DNA from: a bacterium
GTDB taxonomy: Bacteria; Hydrothermota; UBA3073; JACQXS01; JAQTXJ01
Length of the DNA: 64,000 nucleotides
Assembly: GCA_028716385.1 (NCBI GenBank)
Contig: JAQUPX010000003.1
Coordinates: forward strand, 1-64,000
Direction: 5' to 3'
The position numbers were made by a program, and so were the translations under genes. The notes under the pieces are model-generated. The model saw only the letters and a program-made list of their open reading frames with translations. It did not search any database and was not told the origin of the DNA. Below are positions 1-9,589 of the stretch, piece after piece (the first letter of the stretch is position 1; every line of letters starts with the position of its first letter).

Positions 1-113
1 AGCCTGCCTTTATAAAGTTTAAGTTCTTTCCCAAGTCTTAATAAACTTTCCCCAAAATTACTTGGAAAATCAGGGCTATATAGTGCAAGATTTAAAATTG
101 TAAGATTACTCAT
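1..113 (-). CDS. Glycosyltransferase N-terminus (partial, runs off the left edge)
   Basis: An open frame starts at ATG 113-111 and continues without a stop through the left edge of the window. The 37 visible residues begin MSNLTILNLALYSPDFPSNF and continue with GESLLRLGKELKLYKG, the pattern of a GT-B glycosyltransferase N-terminal Rossmann strand followed by the first loop and helix. It is the next gene downstream of the minus-strand exopolysaccharide cluster. No clear ribosome binding site is visible. Only the N-terminus can be judged, so the family call is tentative. Confidence 0.5.
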   Translation of the reverse strand, partial: MSNLTILNLALYSPDFPSNFGESLLRLGKELKLYKGR

Positions 114-152
114 ATTTAATTTTTTATTTTAATATTGTAATATATTAAGTAA

Positions 153-1085
153 CTATATTTTTAATATGTAATGGAACATTTTTATTTTTTCCTCTATTTT
201 CTTTCTATAATTAAGATTTTCATTAGATATAGGCAATAGACTCATCAAACAAAGCAATATAATAAAAATTGTTTTTTTAACAAGAAAAACAAACAAGAAA
301 CAATATACTTTACCGTAATGTTTTCTAAAATAATATAAAATGCTTTGATAACTTTTTTCTATTCCATCTAACTTATGGGATTTATAATACCCTCCCATGT
401 AATGCTTTATAACAGCATCCGGATAATAAAAGATATGTCCACCGGTTTTTCTAAACCTAAAGCATAAATCTGCATCTTCATAAAATATAAAGATATTTTC
501 ATCAAAACCAGATAGTTCCAACATATCTTCTCTCTTGATTATAAAAAATGTCCCTGTAACTACATCCACTTTGCAGATTCTATCTACATATTTACTATTT
601 TTCTTAGGAATATATGCTCTTTTTCTAATAAGAAATTTAGATGCTTTAAGCTTGAAAATTGTAAAATTAAAATATTCTTGCAGAAACCCTGGATACTTAC
701 TATAGTTTATTTGAATATTCTCATCAAACCCTAATAATTTACCTGCAGCAAGGATTTTTAAAGGGTGTGATTTAACAAAACCTAAAAGATTCGCAATTGC
801 ATCTGGAAGAATAATAGTATCATTGTTTAATATACATATATATTCTCCTCCTGCCTCTTTTAGCCCTATATTATTTCCACGGGTAAATCCCACATTTGTT
901 TCATTACTAATAATTTTTACTGAGGGAAATTCTTTTTTAACATATTCAATACTCCCATCTGTAGAAGCATTATCTACTACAATAACTTCAAAATTAATTT
1001 TTCTAGTATTCTTAAAAATAGATTGCAAACAGCCTTTAAGCCAATGTTTACCGTTATAATTCAAAATTATTATTGAGAGTTCCAT
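153..1085 (-). CDS. Family 2 glycosyltransferase (rhamnosyltransferase-like)
   Basis: This 310-residue protein probably transfers a sugar from a nucleotide donor onto a growing surface polysaccharide at the inner membrane. It has a GT-A fold: the nucleotide-binding strand IIILNYNG at residues 5-12, VVDNASTDGS at 36-45, the metal-binding NNDT at 87-90 and the acceptor-site motif EDADLCFR at 203-210, which is typical of WbbL-like enzymes. A hydrophobic segment at about 260-287 suggests membrane anchoring. Its 5' end overlaps the 3' end of the upstream polymerase gene by 32 bases, so the two are probably co-transcribed. Donor and acceptor cannot be read from the sequence. Confidence 0.88.
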   Translation of the reverse strand: MELSIIILNYNGKHWLKGCLQSIFKNTRKINFEVIVVDNASTDGSIEYVKKEFPSVKIISNETNVGFTRGNNIGLKEAGGEYICILNNDTIILPDAIANLLGFVKSHPLKILAAGKLLGFDENIQINYSKYPGFLQEYFNFTIFKLKASKFLIRKRAYIPKKNSKYVDRICKVDVVTGTFFIIKREDMLELSGFDENIFIFYEDADLCFRFRKTGGHIFYYPDAVIKHYMGGYYKSHKLDGIEKSYQSILYYFRKHYGKVYCFLFVFLVKKTIFIILLCLMSLLPISNENLNYRKKIEEKIKMFHYILKI

Positions 1086-2724
1086 TTTGATTTTTGGTAT
1101 CTATAACATCTATTTTATACATTATCTCATTCAACCCTACAGACACTGCAGTAAGAATAATCTCAAAATAGTTAGTCAATCCTGCATATGTAAACATAGT
1201 CACCCAACTAATTATATACCCTGCTAGGAAACTTATTAAAAAACCTTTATAAACAGGCGTTTTCAATCTATGAAAAATATAAAAACCTCGCCAGATAAAA
1301 ACAATATTTAACCATATATATAATAAACAACCTACTATTCCCATAGTATTCAACAGCGTTACGAACCCACTATCCCCATAAATAACCGTCTTATAGGGCA
1401 ATGTCTTACTAAAACCTTCATCCGGGTATAGAAATCCTATTCCAAACAAAAGATTTTCTCTTATTCCACTATCTGCAAATCCTTCAAATACTTTTGCTCT
1501 TGCCCCAAATGTTCCCGAGCGTGTTTTCATTTCAGTAAAACCACTACGGAACCTATTCATCCCCCCCATAATTAATACAGTAGGTGAATTATATCTTATA
1601 CTTCCTATTAAAAACATAACGAAAAGGAACACTGAACTTGTTTTTATCATCCATCTTGCAAACATATTTTTACGTTCAGCCGGTAATAAAATCCAATTAA
1701 AAATAACAGCAAGGATACCACAATACCAACCGCTTCTGCCTAAACTTAAAAAATATGCCGTTGCAAGAAATACTACAATAATCATAAGCCAGAATCTTAA
1801 TTTTATTCTATTAGAATCTATAAACCCAACTATTCCGATTAATGCAAAAAGTACAATTCCTTCAAAGCCAAATGAGATATATCCTCTAGCCAATGAAACT
1901 CCCCAGATTAATCCTGCCGCCCCACCATAAGAAGGGAAAGGATTTATTTTTCCACCCGAGATAGCATGAATAGTATATAATATCGCAAACACAATAGAAA
2001 TAACAATCATTGCTTTAATAACAAAATTCAATTGTTCTCTGCTCTTTATAGAATAAAGAACGGCAAAAAAGAATAGAAAATAAAAATAATCTCTTGCTAT
2101 TTTGAAACTTAAAGCAATAGGATATGAATAGCGTAAAGCAGTAGTTACAATAAATAAAGAAATAATAAAACATATACCAAATATTGCTTTAGCAGTAATA
2201 GAACCAAAAATAAAGGGTATGTTTTTCCTATTAACAAATTCTTTTGTCATAAGAGGTAAAAAAGGGACTATTAATAATAAATCTCTAAGTTTAAATATCC
2301 CCCTTATACTAAAAAAATCAGGATTAATAAGATAAAACATATTTGTAATTAAAATAACAGCAATTAAAAAGACATACTCAGGTTTTTTAAAGAGAAGAAT
2401 TATATAAATATACGCAATTATAATGTATACCGGCCAAAAATCTTCCTTTGCAATTGCACTACCCATAAAATATGCTATTATCCCCATAACAACTATTGTT
2501 ATCCATTCATAAATTTGAGAAGAACCCCAATTAATACGTTCACGAAAAATTAAAAGAAAATAAGCCCCGAAAGCAACTACCATAAATACTAAAGCAAATA
2601 TTATGCCAAATAATTTTTGTATAAAAAACGTAAGTATAATAATTCCCAAAAACATCAAAATATATCTTAGTTTTATAGCTTTAAATTTATTCATAAATAT
2701 CTTTATATTATCTATATTATTCAT
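1054..2724 (-). CDS. O-antigen polymerase/ligase family membrane protein (Wzy-like)
   Basis: The 556-residue protein is mostly hydrophobic, with about a dozen predicted membrane segments and a large periplasmic loop at about residues 375-450 between the later segments, the layout of the Wzy_C/O-antigen ligase family. Such proteins polymerise repeat units on the periplasmic face or ligate chains to a carrier. The loop contains FGARAKVFEGFADSGIRENL and GIGFLYPDEGF, matching the weakly conserved Wzy_C region where members have an R-x-x-hydrophobic pattern. It starts one base after the stop of the upstream glycosyltransferase and overlaps the next gene. Sequence alone cannot separate polymerase from ligase; its place among transferase genes favours the polymerase. 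Confidence 0.8.
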   Translation of the reverse strand: MNNIDNIKIFMNKFKAIKLRYILMFLGIIILTFFIQKLFGIIFALVFMVVAFGAYFLLIFRERINWGSSQIYEWITIVVMGIIAYFMGSAIAKEDFWPVYIIIAYIYIILLFKKPEYVFLIAVILITNMFYLINPDFFSIRGIFKLRDLLLIVPFLPLMTKEFVNRKNIPFIFGSITAKAIFGICFIISLFIVTTALRYSYPIALSFKIARDYFYFLFFFAVLYSIKSREQLNFVIKAMIVISIVFAILYTIHAISGGKINPFPSYGGAAGLIWGVSLARGYISFGFEGIVLFALIGIVGFIDSNRIKLRFWLMIIVVFLATAYFLSLGRSGWYCGILAVIFNWILLPAERKNMFARWMIKTSSVFLFVMFLIGSIRYNSPTVLIMGGMNRFRSGFTEMKTRSGTFGARAKVFEGFADSGIRENLLFGIGFLYPDEGFSKTLPYKTVIYGDSGFVTLLNTMGIVGCLLYIWLNIVFIWRGFYIFHRLKTPVYKGFLISFLAGYIISWVTMFTYAGLTNYFEIILTAVSVGLNEIMYKIDVIDTKNQNGTLNNNFEL

Positions 2725-2725
2725 A

Positions 2726-4075
2726 CTATTTTTTGTGACTTATTACTTCATTTAATACCTTGCTTAATTCATAAGTCAATTGTTTTCTGTCAAATCTTTT
2801 GGCAAGCATGCTATAATTTGCTTCCGTATAAAGTTTTTTTTCTTTCCATTGTTCATAAAATTCAAGAAGAGCCATCTTTATAGAACCTACGTCTTTAGGA
2901 GGAACCGTTACCCCAAGTCTTTCAGTTCTAATAAAACTATCTGCTACACCGCCAGAAGGCACAAGAGCAAGTATAGGTTTACGTGCTCCTATATAATCAA
3001 ATAATTTACCTGTTAAAATACTCTCCCCTCCAATTTCTCCATAAATTATAAGAAGTAGAACATCCGCAATACACATTAAATTAACGGCTTCAGGATACGG
3101 AATAAAACCAAGAAATTTTATCATATTAGATAGAGGTGGAGACTTAAATTTGTTCTTATAAGAGTCCCCCATTCCACCCGCAAAAAGAACTTCGATGTTA
3201 GGCAAAATATTTGGATTTTCCTTTACTAATTCTTCTAAAGCTTTGAAAAAGTAAATAGGCGTCTGGTAGTTAAATAAATTTCCTGTATAAACAATAGTAA
3301 ATTTTTTATTAGCTTCATAACTATTCTGTTGAATAGAGTCAAAATTCTCTCCATCATAGCCATTTGTAATAGTTATGAATTTATCTTTTTGATTTGGATA
3401 GCAAGAAATAAAATACTTGGTTATGGGGAAAGTTGCCGAGACAATTGAACAAGCATTCTTAATAAATTTGTTTTCAAGTTTTTTCTCCAAAAAAACACGC
3501 CAACGATGTTTAGGAGAGAAAATAATGTGATTGAACCATAAATCGCGAAACTCCATTCCCCAAGGAATTTTAGTTTTACTATGCAAGAGATAGCCAATTA
3601 AATGAGTAGAAACAGGGACAGAAGAAGTATAAATAACATCTATTTTCTGAGTCTTTATAATATGCATACATGCTTTATAGGCAAAAGGAACCCATCCGAC
3701 ATACTGGTCGGGAATCAAGAAAAAAAGGGAAAAAATATTTTTTATACTCCGCCAAATTTTAAGTAGCCCCAAAAATATCACAGATTTAAAAGTTAAATTT
3801 TGAGATACTTTGTTGTAAATCTTTTTTTCTACGCCAAATTTTTCAAAAGAACGAGCGCGAAAAATCTGAACTCTATCACTTAACTCATTAAAAAGAGTAT
3901 TCTCAGCAGAATTACCCGGAGATACTTTAACGGTAACAATCACAGGATCCCAACCAAAGTTAGGTAAATACTTGGCGAATTTGAGAATTCTAATTCCCCC
4001 TGAAGAATGAATTGGAGGAAAGTAATAACTTATTATCAAAACTTTCCGATTAAGACCGCTGGGATTAGTCTGCAT
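2726..4075 (-). CDS. Family 4-like glycosyltransferase (GT-B fold)
   Basis: The protein has an N-terminal GT-B domain starting MQTNPSGLNRKVLIISYYFP with the loop SSGGIRI, and a C-terminal donor-binding domain with FTIVYTGNLF, the loop IKFLGFIPYPEAVNLM, and the ESILTGKLFDYIGARKPILAL segment, where the glutamate-containing E-x7 motif of retaining transferases lies. I placed the start at ATG 4075, which overlaps the end of the upstream radical SAM gene by 11 bases. A longer frame up to 4228 exists but would overlap that gene by 164 bases and adds residues unlike the family. That gives 449 residues. Sugar specificity is unknown. Confidence 0.85.
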   Translation of the reverse strand: MQTNPSGLNRKVLIISYYFPPIHSSGGIRILKFAKYLPNFGWDPVIVTVKVSPGNSAENTLFNELSDRVQIFRARSFEKFGVEKKIYNKVSQNLTFKSVIFLGLLKIWRSIKNIFSLFFLIPDQYVGWVPFAYKACMHIIKTQKIDVIYTSSVPVSTHLIGYLLHSKTKIPWGMEFRDLWFNHIIFSPKHRWRVFLEKKLENKFIKNACSIVSATFPITKYFISCYPNQKDKFITITNGYDGENFDSIQQNSYEANKKFTIVYTGNLFNYQTPIYFFKALEELVKENPNILPNIEVLFAGGMGDSYKNKFKSPPLSNMIKFLGFIPYPEAVNLMCIADVLLLIIYGEIGGESILTGKLFDYIGARKPILALVPSGGVADSFIRTERLGVTVPPKDVGSIKMALLEFYEQWKEKKLYTEANYSMLAKRFDRKQLTYELSKVLNEVISHKK

Positions 4076-5105
4076 GAAAGAAACCATTTTCCTTGCAAAG
4101 ATGACATATTGTCTGAATATTGTTATTTTCCCTACCAAGAAGAATATCACGGGCAGAAACATATTTATCGTTATTCCAGACATTTTTAAATGAAGTTCGA
4201 AACATGTTTCCAAAAGAGAACTTATCAAAAGCTACCATACAGCAAGGGAAAACATCTCCATTCCAATTAATAGTGGAGGTACGCCAAGGATTCAAACAAG
4301 TTGTAGTCTTCCTAAAAATTCTATCCTCTGCTATATTATATCTGCTATATTGAGGTACAGTTGGAATCCACAATTTATCTCTCTTGATTGAAATCGATGA
4401 TTCATATAGTATTTCTTTACCCATATCTGTACGCATTTTTTTTATGTTTAAGATTATACCAAGTTTATTAGCCATATCTTTAGCTAATTGAATTTCTGAT
4501 TGATTATAGCGAAACACCAGAAATTGCCATTTCAAGAGGGGCGATTTTATATTAAGATGTTTTTTTTCTTGAATTAACAATTTCATATTATTTATTACTC
4601 TGTCAAAGTCTCCACCAATATGATATTTCAAATATGATTCAGAAGTTGCTCCATGACATGAGATTATTAAAGTATCGAGCCCCGAACATAATAATTCTTT
4701 AGCAAATTCCTTATCTAAAATATTAAGATTAGTGCTTAGAGCAGTATTAATATATTTGCTGTTTGCATATTTTATCATAGGAATTATATTCTTATTTAAA
4801 AATGGTTCCCCCCAGTTGAAAAGATCAATATGAAGTAAATAATTCCCAATTTGATCTATAATACTTCTAAAATTGTCAAATGATAAAAACCCCTGCCTCA
4901 TTCCAGAATGGCCTTGTCCCGTTGGGCATAAAGGGCACTTTAAATTGCAAATATTACCGGTCTCTATAGTTAAGTAAAATGGCATTGAAAGAAGTTGGCT
5001 GTGATAACGATACTTGTTCTTGTATAAAAGTAAATTTAATAATTTCTTTGAGGTTAGTCTTTGTGTTTTCAAAAAACGGAAATATTTATTAAACCCCATA
5101 GTCAT
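4065..5105 (-). CDS. Radical SAM protein with SPASM domain
   Basis: The protein has the radical SAM cluster motif NICNLKCPLCPTG, with cysteines at about residues 53, 57 and 60 binding the 4Fe-4S cluster that cleaves S-adenosylmethionine. The C-terminal region has the cysteine pattern CLNPW...GDVFPCC...CHLC typical of the SPASM domain, which binds auxiliary clusters. I chose ATG 5105, which overlaps the upstream stop as TAATG and has AAGGA just upstream; a TTG at 5111 is the alternative. SPASM proteins in polysaccharide loci are thought to modify sugars or a peptide, but the substrate here is not evident. Confidence 0.85.
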   Translation of the reverse strand: MTMGFNKYFRFLKTQRLTSKKLLNLLLYKNKYRYHSQLLSMPFYLTIETGNICNLKCPLCPTGQGHSGMRQGFLSFDNFRSIIDQIGNYLLHIDLFNWGEPFLNKNIIPMIKYANSKYINTALSTNLNILDKEFAKELLCSGLDTLIISCHGATSESYLKYHIGGDFDRVINNMKLLIQEKKHLNIKSPLLKWQFLVFRYNQSEIQLAKDMANKLGIILNIKKMRTDMGKEILYESSISIKRDKLWIPTVPQYSRYNIAEDRIFRKTTTCLNPWRTSTINWNGDVFPCCMVAFDKFSFGNMFRTSFKNVWNNDKYVSARDILLGRENNNIQTICHLCKENGFFHAD

Positions 5106-5890
5106 TAACAATCCTTGCCGCTTGATAAATTATTAAGAAAATAGTTTAATCGTTCCCAATTATTTTCATAGGTAAATTTTGGACTACAATTAAAGGCATT
5201 TTCTCGAAACTTGGACATAAAACATTCGTCATATAAATATTTACTTAATTCATCATCTGTCCGGTAAGCAAATCCTATGTCATAATGACTGATTAACTCT
5301 TCACAAGCAGTAAATATATCTTTTGGCATTACGATAGGAATGCCGGATGTAAGAGCAAAGAGAAATCGGCTTGGCAAAGTGTTATGAAATCTGTAAGGCA
5401 ACACACCCGGATAAATATTATATAAAACTAAACAAGCATCAAACTGAGTCATAAAGGTAGAAAGTTCCCCCTGAAATGTTGAAAAACTATCAAATCCTTC
5501 AAAAATATGAATGTATGGCACATTAACAAGACCTAAGGCGGGTTTGCGTAAGTGAACATGAATCCTACGTTTGGTTATCTCTAACAACTGGAGTCTTACA
5601 TCAATTACAGGGTCAGAAAAAAAATCAGTGCTACCAAGAAATATTAAATGGGGTTCTTTGTCCTGAGAAGAAAGCAAAGGAAGTCTTTTTTTGAAAAAAT
5701 AATTTTCACTAAAGTATTCCATAAATATAATATCCTTGCCGGAGGAAGGATGAAAGATTTTTTTTATATATTTACGCATTGTACTTGAGGAATGAATACG
5801 AAGAGAAAGTCTGTTAATTACACTACGATAAGCTATATTATCTGATTTATATAAAAGCCACCTAAGATAATGTTTAGGAATAATTCTCAT
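5105..5890 (-). CDS. Glycosyltransferase C-terminal part (probably one gene with 5892-6311)
   Basis: This 261-residue frame lacks the usual N-terminal glycosyltransferase strand. It begins with what looks like the inter-domain region (RIHSSSTMRKYIKKIF, where GT4 enzymes typically have 'h-S-S-x-x-M') and carries a C-terminal GT-B domain: PHLIFLGSTDFFSDPVIDVR, DACLVLYNIYPGV and the donor-site stretch LPSRFLFALTSGIPIVMPK. The preceding frame (5892-6311) supplies only the N-terminal domain and ends 2 bases before this ATG in another phase. The simplest reading is one transferase of about 400 residues split by a frameshift; two separately translated halves or a sequencing error are also possible. 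Confidence 0.65.
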   Translation of the reverse strand: MRIIPKHYLRWLLYKSDNIAYRSVINRLSLRIHSSSTMRKYIKKIFHPSSGKDIIFMEYFSENYFFKKRLPLLSSQDKEPHLIFLGSTDFFSDPVIDVRLQLLEITKRRIHVHLRKPALGLVNVPYIHIFEGFDSFSTFQGELSTFMTQFDACLVLYNIYPGVLPYRFHNTLPSRFLFALTSGIPIVMPKDIFTACEELISHYDIGFAYRTDDELSKYLYDECFMSKFRENAFNCSPKFTYENNWERLNYFLNNLSSGKDC

Positions 5891-5891
5891 A

Positions 5892-6311
5892 TTATCTACC
5901 CGTTAAACTACCAGGATAACAAACTATATCATGAATTAACGGAATACCAAGATTCATATCAATTAACATTTTCATTTCGGTTAATATGCCTACACCAAAA
6001 AAACAATAGATAACGTCAGGGGTCATCAATTCGACAAATTTCCTGAGTTTTTTACGTTCCTGCTTAAAGCATTTCAGAATACCAAAATTGTTAAGAATCA
6101 TACGAAGGGAACCAAACTTACCCGCATAAGGGTTTCCATATTCATAAAGGTTACAGATAGAAAGTTTCCCAATGCCAGTAATTTCATCGGTGAAATAACT
6201 TGGATGCGTATTAACTATACAAACCTTATGTCCATACTTTAGAAACATAAATATGGTATTTTGTTCATGAAAATTGTGTGGTGTAACTTGTCCCAAATAG
6301 AGTATTTTCAT
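5892..6311 (-). CDS. Glycosyltransferase N-terminal part (probably split gene)
   Basis: The 139-residue product begins MKILYLGQVTPHNFHEQNTI and has the alternating strand/helix pattern of an N-terminal GT-B acceptor domain, ending with DVIYCFFGVG and IPLIHDIVCYPGS, where family members normally continue into the linker. It stops at TAA 5894-5892, and the missing C-terminal domain is encoded immediately downstream in a different phase. The start overlaps the upstream methyltransferase stop as ATGA, which indicates translational coupling. The stop is TAA, so selenocysteine recoding is not an explanation. Confidence 0.65.
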   Translation of the reverse strand: MKILYLGQVTPHNFHEQNTIFMFLKYGHKVCIVNTHPSYFTDEITGIGKLSICNLYEYGNPYAGKFGSLRMILNNFGILKCFKQERKKLRKFVELMTPDVIYCFFGVGILTEMKMLIDMNLGIPLIHDIVCYPGSLTGR

Positions 6312-7321
6312 TCTTTCGTAATTTCTAATTCCACAGTACCCGTTAAATTAAATTTTTCAAGAATAAATTCAAATGGGCTTATTCCTTTCATTAGAAATTT
6401 ATTTCTATAAATTTTATTTTTCTTATCATCTATTAGATAAATTCTTTCTTGCATTAAATCATTAACAAGATATTGTATACTTCCGAGAATTTCGCCACCA
6501 CTTTTATAGTTTAATTTATTAACTTTCATACCTGTTTTATAACATAATATTTTAATTGCTTTTGTTGATGGTATCCATAAATGACGAGGAGAATCTAAAG
6601 AATACCACCTACTTTTAAATATCTTAAAAAATAAATTATTACTTATAGGTACTGAAAGATATATTTTTCCCTTTGGTTTAACAATTCTTTTTATTTCTTT
6701 AAAAATTTCCACTGGATTGTTCAAATGTTCTAATACTTGTCTAAGTAAAACAATATCAAAAAAATCAGAAGGAAAATCTGTATCTAAAAGCGTTCCACAG
6801 GTAATATTATGATTTGCTCTTTTTACATGTTCTGCCGCATATTTATCTGGTTCTACCCCATAAGTCTCCCATCCTAACTTTTTAAATCTATCAAGAGTGC
6901 CTCCCATTCCACAACCAATGTCTAGCATTTTCCCTTTTCCATCAGGGGGAATAAATATATTTCCGGGTCTCGAAAAATAGAATTTCAACGGAAAAAGTAA
7001 TAATTTTTCAATCAAAATTGATTTATTTTTAATTGAAAACGGATAATTATAATAATAAAACAGTACCTTCTCTTTTAATTTATATTTTATTGATGCCAAA
7101 AAAGAGTTTTTAGTCCCAAAATCAATAGGTGCTATAAATTCATAATACACTTGTGGATAGTGTTCTTTAAGTTCTTTTACAGAAAGTTGGGGGATTAAGA
7201 ACAAGCTTTCACATCTTTTACATTGAATTACACGAAAACCCCTATTAATTGGATATACTCTATCTACAGTATTAAAAAGAGACGCCCAAGTATTTTTTCC
7301 ACATATATCACAATTTTTCAT
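6308..7321 (-). CDS. Class I SAM-dependent methyltransferase with N-terminal Zn-finger
   Basis: This is a 337-residue methyltransferase. An N-terminal metal-binding module has CDIC at residues 4-7 and CKRC at 34-37. The Rossmann domain follows, with motif I MLDIGCGMGG, motif II EPDKYAAEHV and the post-motif pattern DIVLLRQVLEHLNNP, all typical of Methyltransf_11/23 proteins in polysaccharide loci. It probably methylates a sugar or a lipid-linked intermediate in the cytoplasm. It is translationally coupled to the next gene through a 4-base ATGA overlap. The substrate is unknown. Confidence 0.85.
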   Translation of the reverse strand: MKNCDICGKNTWASLFNTVDRVYPINRGFRVIQCKRCESLFLIPQLSVKELKEHYPQVYYEFIAPIDFGTKNSFLASIKYKLKEKVLFYYYNYPFSIKNKSILIEKLLLFPLKFYFSRPGNIFIPPDGKGKMLDIGCGMGGTLDRFKKLGWETYGVEPDKYAAEHVKRANHNITCGTLLDTDFPSDFFDIVLLRQVLEHLNNPVEIFKEIKRIVKPKGKIYLSVPISNNLFFKIFKSRWYSLDSPRHLWIPSTKAIKILCYKTGMKVNKLNYKSGGEILGSIQYLVNDLMQERIYLIDDKKNKIYRNKFLMKGISPFEFILEKFNLTGTVELEITKE

Positions 7322-7433
7322 TATCGCTAATTCAGTTATAAAAAAAATTTTCCGATTTATTCTTGACTTTTACATTTTTAAATACCAGAGTTATAAGATA
7401 TTTGCAACAAATATTTTAAAAAAGCAAATAAAT

Positions 7434-8252
7434 ATGAATAAAATAAAGATATTATTAAAAATATTGATTACAGTTATCCGAAACCCAAAATGTTTATACA
7501 CGATAATAAGCTCGGATGAGGAAAAAGACAAGAGAAATTATGTAATAAAAAAATATTCCTATAAATATGGCCTTCCCTGTATAGACTTATTAGATTTGTT
7601 CCCGGAATTTGAAGAAACTATAGCCCCCTATAGTTTTTTAGAAGGAACTTCTATTGTTACTGATTTAGGTTTATTAAAAGCACTGGCAAAAAGATATCTC
7701 CGTTGCAGATATCTTGAAATAGGAACATGGCGCGGTGAAAGTATAGTAAATATTGCAAATATTGCAGAAAAATGCATTTCTATTGACCTTTCAAAAGATG
7801 AAATGAAAGAAAAAGGTTACTCAACAACTTTTATTAATCTTTGTGATTTTTTTTCTAAATCGCTTCCAAATATATCTTATATTAAAAAAGATTCCCAAAA
7901 ACTTGATTTTTCAGTTTTTAAGGAAAAATTCGACTTGATTTTTATAGATGGCGACCATTCTTATGAAAGCATAAAAAAAGACACTCAAAATGCATTTAAA
8001 GTCTTAAAAAACTCTGATTCTATAATAGTCTGGCATGATTATTTTATAAATGCTGTAGAAAAAATCAAATGGTCTGTTTTAGCAGGCATTTTAGATGGTT
8101 GCCCTAAAGAAAAAAGAGGAAATCTATATTATGTTTCAAATACTTTGTGTGCAATATATATTCAAGGAGATTTCAAGGCGAAATTTATAACTTCTCTCCA
8201 AACACCAAATAAAACCTTTACAGTCAAGTTATCCGCCAAAAAACTTATTTAG
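7434..8252 (+). CDS. Class I SAM methyltransferase (Methyltransf_24/CmcI-like)
   Basis: This 272-residue protein contains YLEIGTWRGES (motif I), CISIDLS (motif II) and FDLIFIDGDHSYESIKKD (motif IV), the signature of the Methyltransf_24 group, in which the DGDHSY stretch binds metal or substrate. It is the only plus-strand gene inside the minus-strand exopolysaccharide cluster and converges on the flippase gene, overlapping it by 4 bases at the 3' end. No ribosome binding site precedes the ATG (upstream bases are A/T only), so translation may be leaderless or weak. Its role is probably modification of a polysaccharide residue. Confidence 0.8.
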   Translation: MNKIKILLKILITVIRNPKCLYTIISSDEEKDKRNYVIKKYSYKYGLPCIDLLDLFPEFEETIAPYSFLEGTSIVTDLGLLKALAKRYLRCRYLEIGTWRGESIVNIANIAEKCISIDLSKDEMKEKGYSTTFINLCDFFSKSLPNISYIKKDSQKLDFSVFKEKFDLIFIDGDHSYESIKKDTQNAFKVLKNSDSIIVWHDYFINAVEKIKWSVLAGILDGCPKEKRGNLYYVSNTLCAIYIQGDFKAKFITSLQTPNKTFTVKLSAKKLI

Positions 8253-9469
8253 AATTTTAAATAATAATAAATACTAATTAAAGTAGTTATACTATAAGCA
8301 CAGCTAGAAGCTATTGCAGCTCCGGATATTCCTAATTTAGGGATTAAAAGAATATCTAATACAATTGTTACCGCAAATGAATATATTGCAGTAAGCGAAT
8401 TATATTCTATTTTCCCCCTACCTGCAATATAATCTTCAAATGGGCCGGAAGCTGCCATAAGGAATACACCCGGTAGCAATAAAACCAGAGGCATAAAAGC
8501 AGGAAGAAATTGTGCTCCGTATAAAAAACGAATAAGAAATTTTCCGGAGCATAATAAAATTAAGCTCATTATTATAAAAGGTATCAACATTTTACGAAAT
8601 GTATTATAGGCAAGAATTTTGCTTGTTTCTTTGCTAGAACCTGCAATTGCAGGGACCAATACTGTAGAAATAGCTACCGGAACATACCATATAAGTTCGG
8701 CCATACTAACTGCTACTGAATAAAAACCTACTTCCTTAGGACTTAGAAAAAAAGCAACAAAGAAAAAATCTAATCTTATATTAAAATAATGAGCAATACT
8801 GCCCACATAAGCTTTAACACCATAAGAAGTAGTAGTTTTGAAAACTTCTCTATTGTAAATTGGCTTAAAGTTAATAATATTTCTTAATGATAGTCCGGAT
8901 AAGCAAACTGTAAGAAATACTATAAGGATATTAATTATAACTACTGAATAAAGTCCATTAAAGTGCAATAAAAACAAAAATACTATAATTAAAACTAATA
9001 ATAATACCGCTCTTATTATATCTATTACGCTTCGTATTATAATTTTTTGTAATCCCACCAAAAAAGAAGAAAAATATGTTCCTAATAAGTATAACGGAAT
9101 AAAAAAATAAGTAACCAATTTTAACCAATAGGCAACATCAACTTTTAAAAGACTGAAAAACTTAGGTATCAGTAATGGGTATATAAGTAAAATTATTAAA
9201 CTTATACACAATGCAATAAAAATGGAATTACTTACAATCGATTGAATGTCATATTTCTTTTTACCAATAAAGTATACATTCGCAACATCAATCCCCATTG
9301 TAGCAAAACCAGCTATCATCATAGGAACTAATGTAAGCAATTTTAAAGTTCCTTTTCCTTCAGGTCCTAATACACGGGCAATAACTACTCCCATAGCTAG
9401 TGATGTAATAAAAGAAACAATTTGTGAAACTAAAATAGCAGATGAATCTCTTATTAGTTTACGATACAT
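8249..9469 (-). CDS. Polysaccharide flippase (Wzx/MATE-like)
   Basis: This 406-residue membrane protein has about 12 hydrophobic segments and starts with the charged amphipathic MYRKLIRDSSAILVSQIVSF followed by VIARVLGPEGKGTLKLL, the typical N-terminus of the Polysacc_synt/MurJ-MATE flippase superfamily. It most likely moves undecaprenyl-linked repeat units across the inner membrane for the Wzy-like polymerase at 1054-2724. The gene converges with the plus-strand methyltransferase and shares its last 4 bases. Confidence 0.85.
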   Translation of the reverse strand: MYRKLIRDSSAILVSQIVSFITSLAMGVVIARVLGPEGKGTLKLLTLVPMMIAGFATMGIDVANVYFIGKKKYDIQSIVSNSIFIALCISLIILLIYPLLIPKFFSLLKVDVAYWLKLVTYFFIPLYLLGTYFSSFLVGLQKIIIRSVIDIIRAVLLLVLIIVFLFLLHFNGLYSVVIINILIVFLTVCLSGLSLRNIINFKPIYNREVFKTTTSYGVKAYVGSIAHYFNIRLDFFFVAFFLSPKEVGFYSVAVSMAELIWYVPVAISTVLVPAIAGSSKETSKILAYNTFRKMLIPFIIMSLILLCSGKFLIRFLYGAQFLPAFMPLVLLLPGVFLMAASGPFEDYIAGRGKIEYNSLTAIYSFAVTIVLDILLIPKLGISGAAIASSCAYSITTLISIYYYLKF

Positions 9470-9589
9470 ATTTAATTATAATAAGCTATTTATAAGTCCT
9501 TTGAATCAAAATTCCACAGTTATACTCTAGAACTATACTAATAATAACTAATTTTATCAAAATTAAATATTCTTCTATAGAAGAATAAA

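Noticed and set aside
4076-4228. Upstream extension of the glycosyltransferase at 2726-4075
   Set aside because: It would overlap the radical SAM gene by 164 bases; the added residues do not resemble the family and ATG 4075 is well placed.
5892-5894. Selenocysteine explanation for the split glycosyltransferase
   Set aside because: The stop is TAA and the following reading is in another phase, so a frameshift fits and recoding does not.
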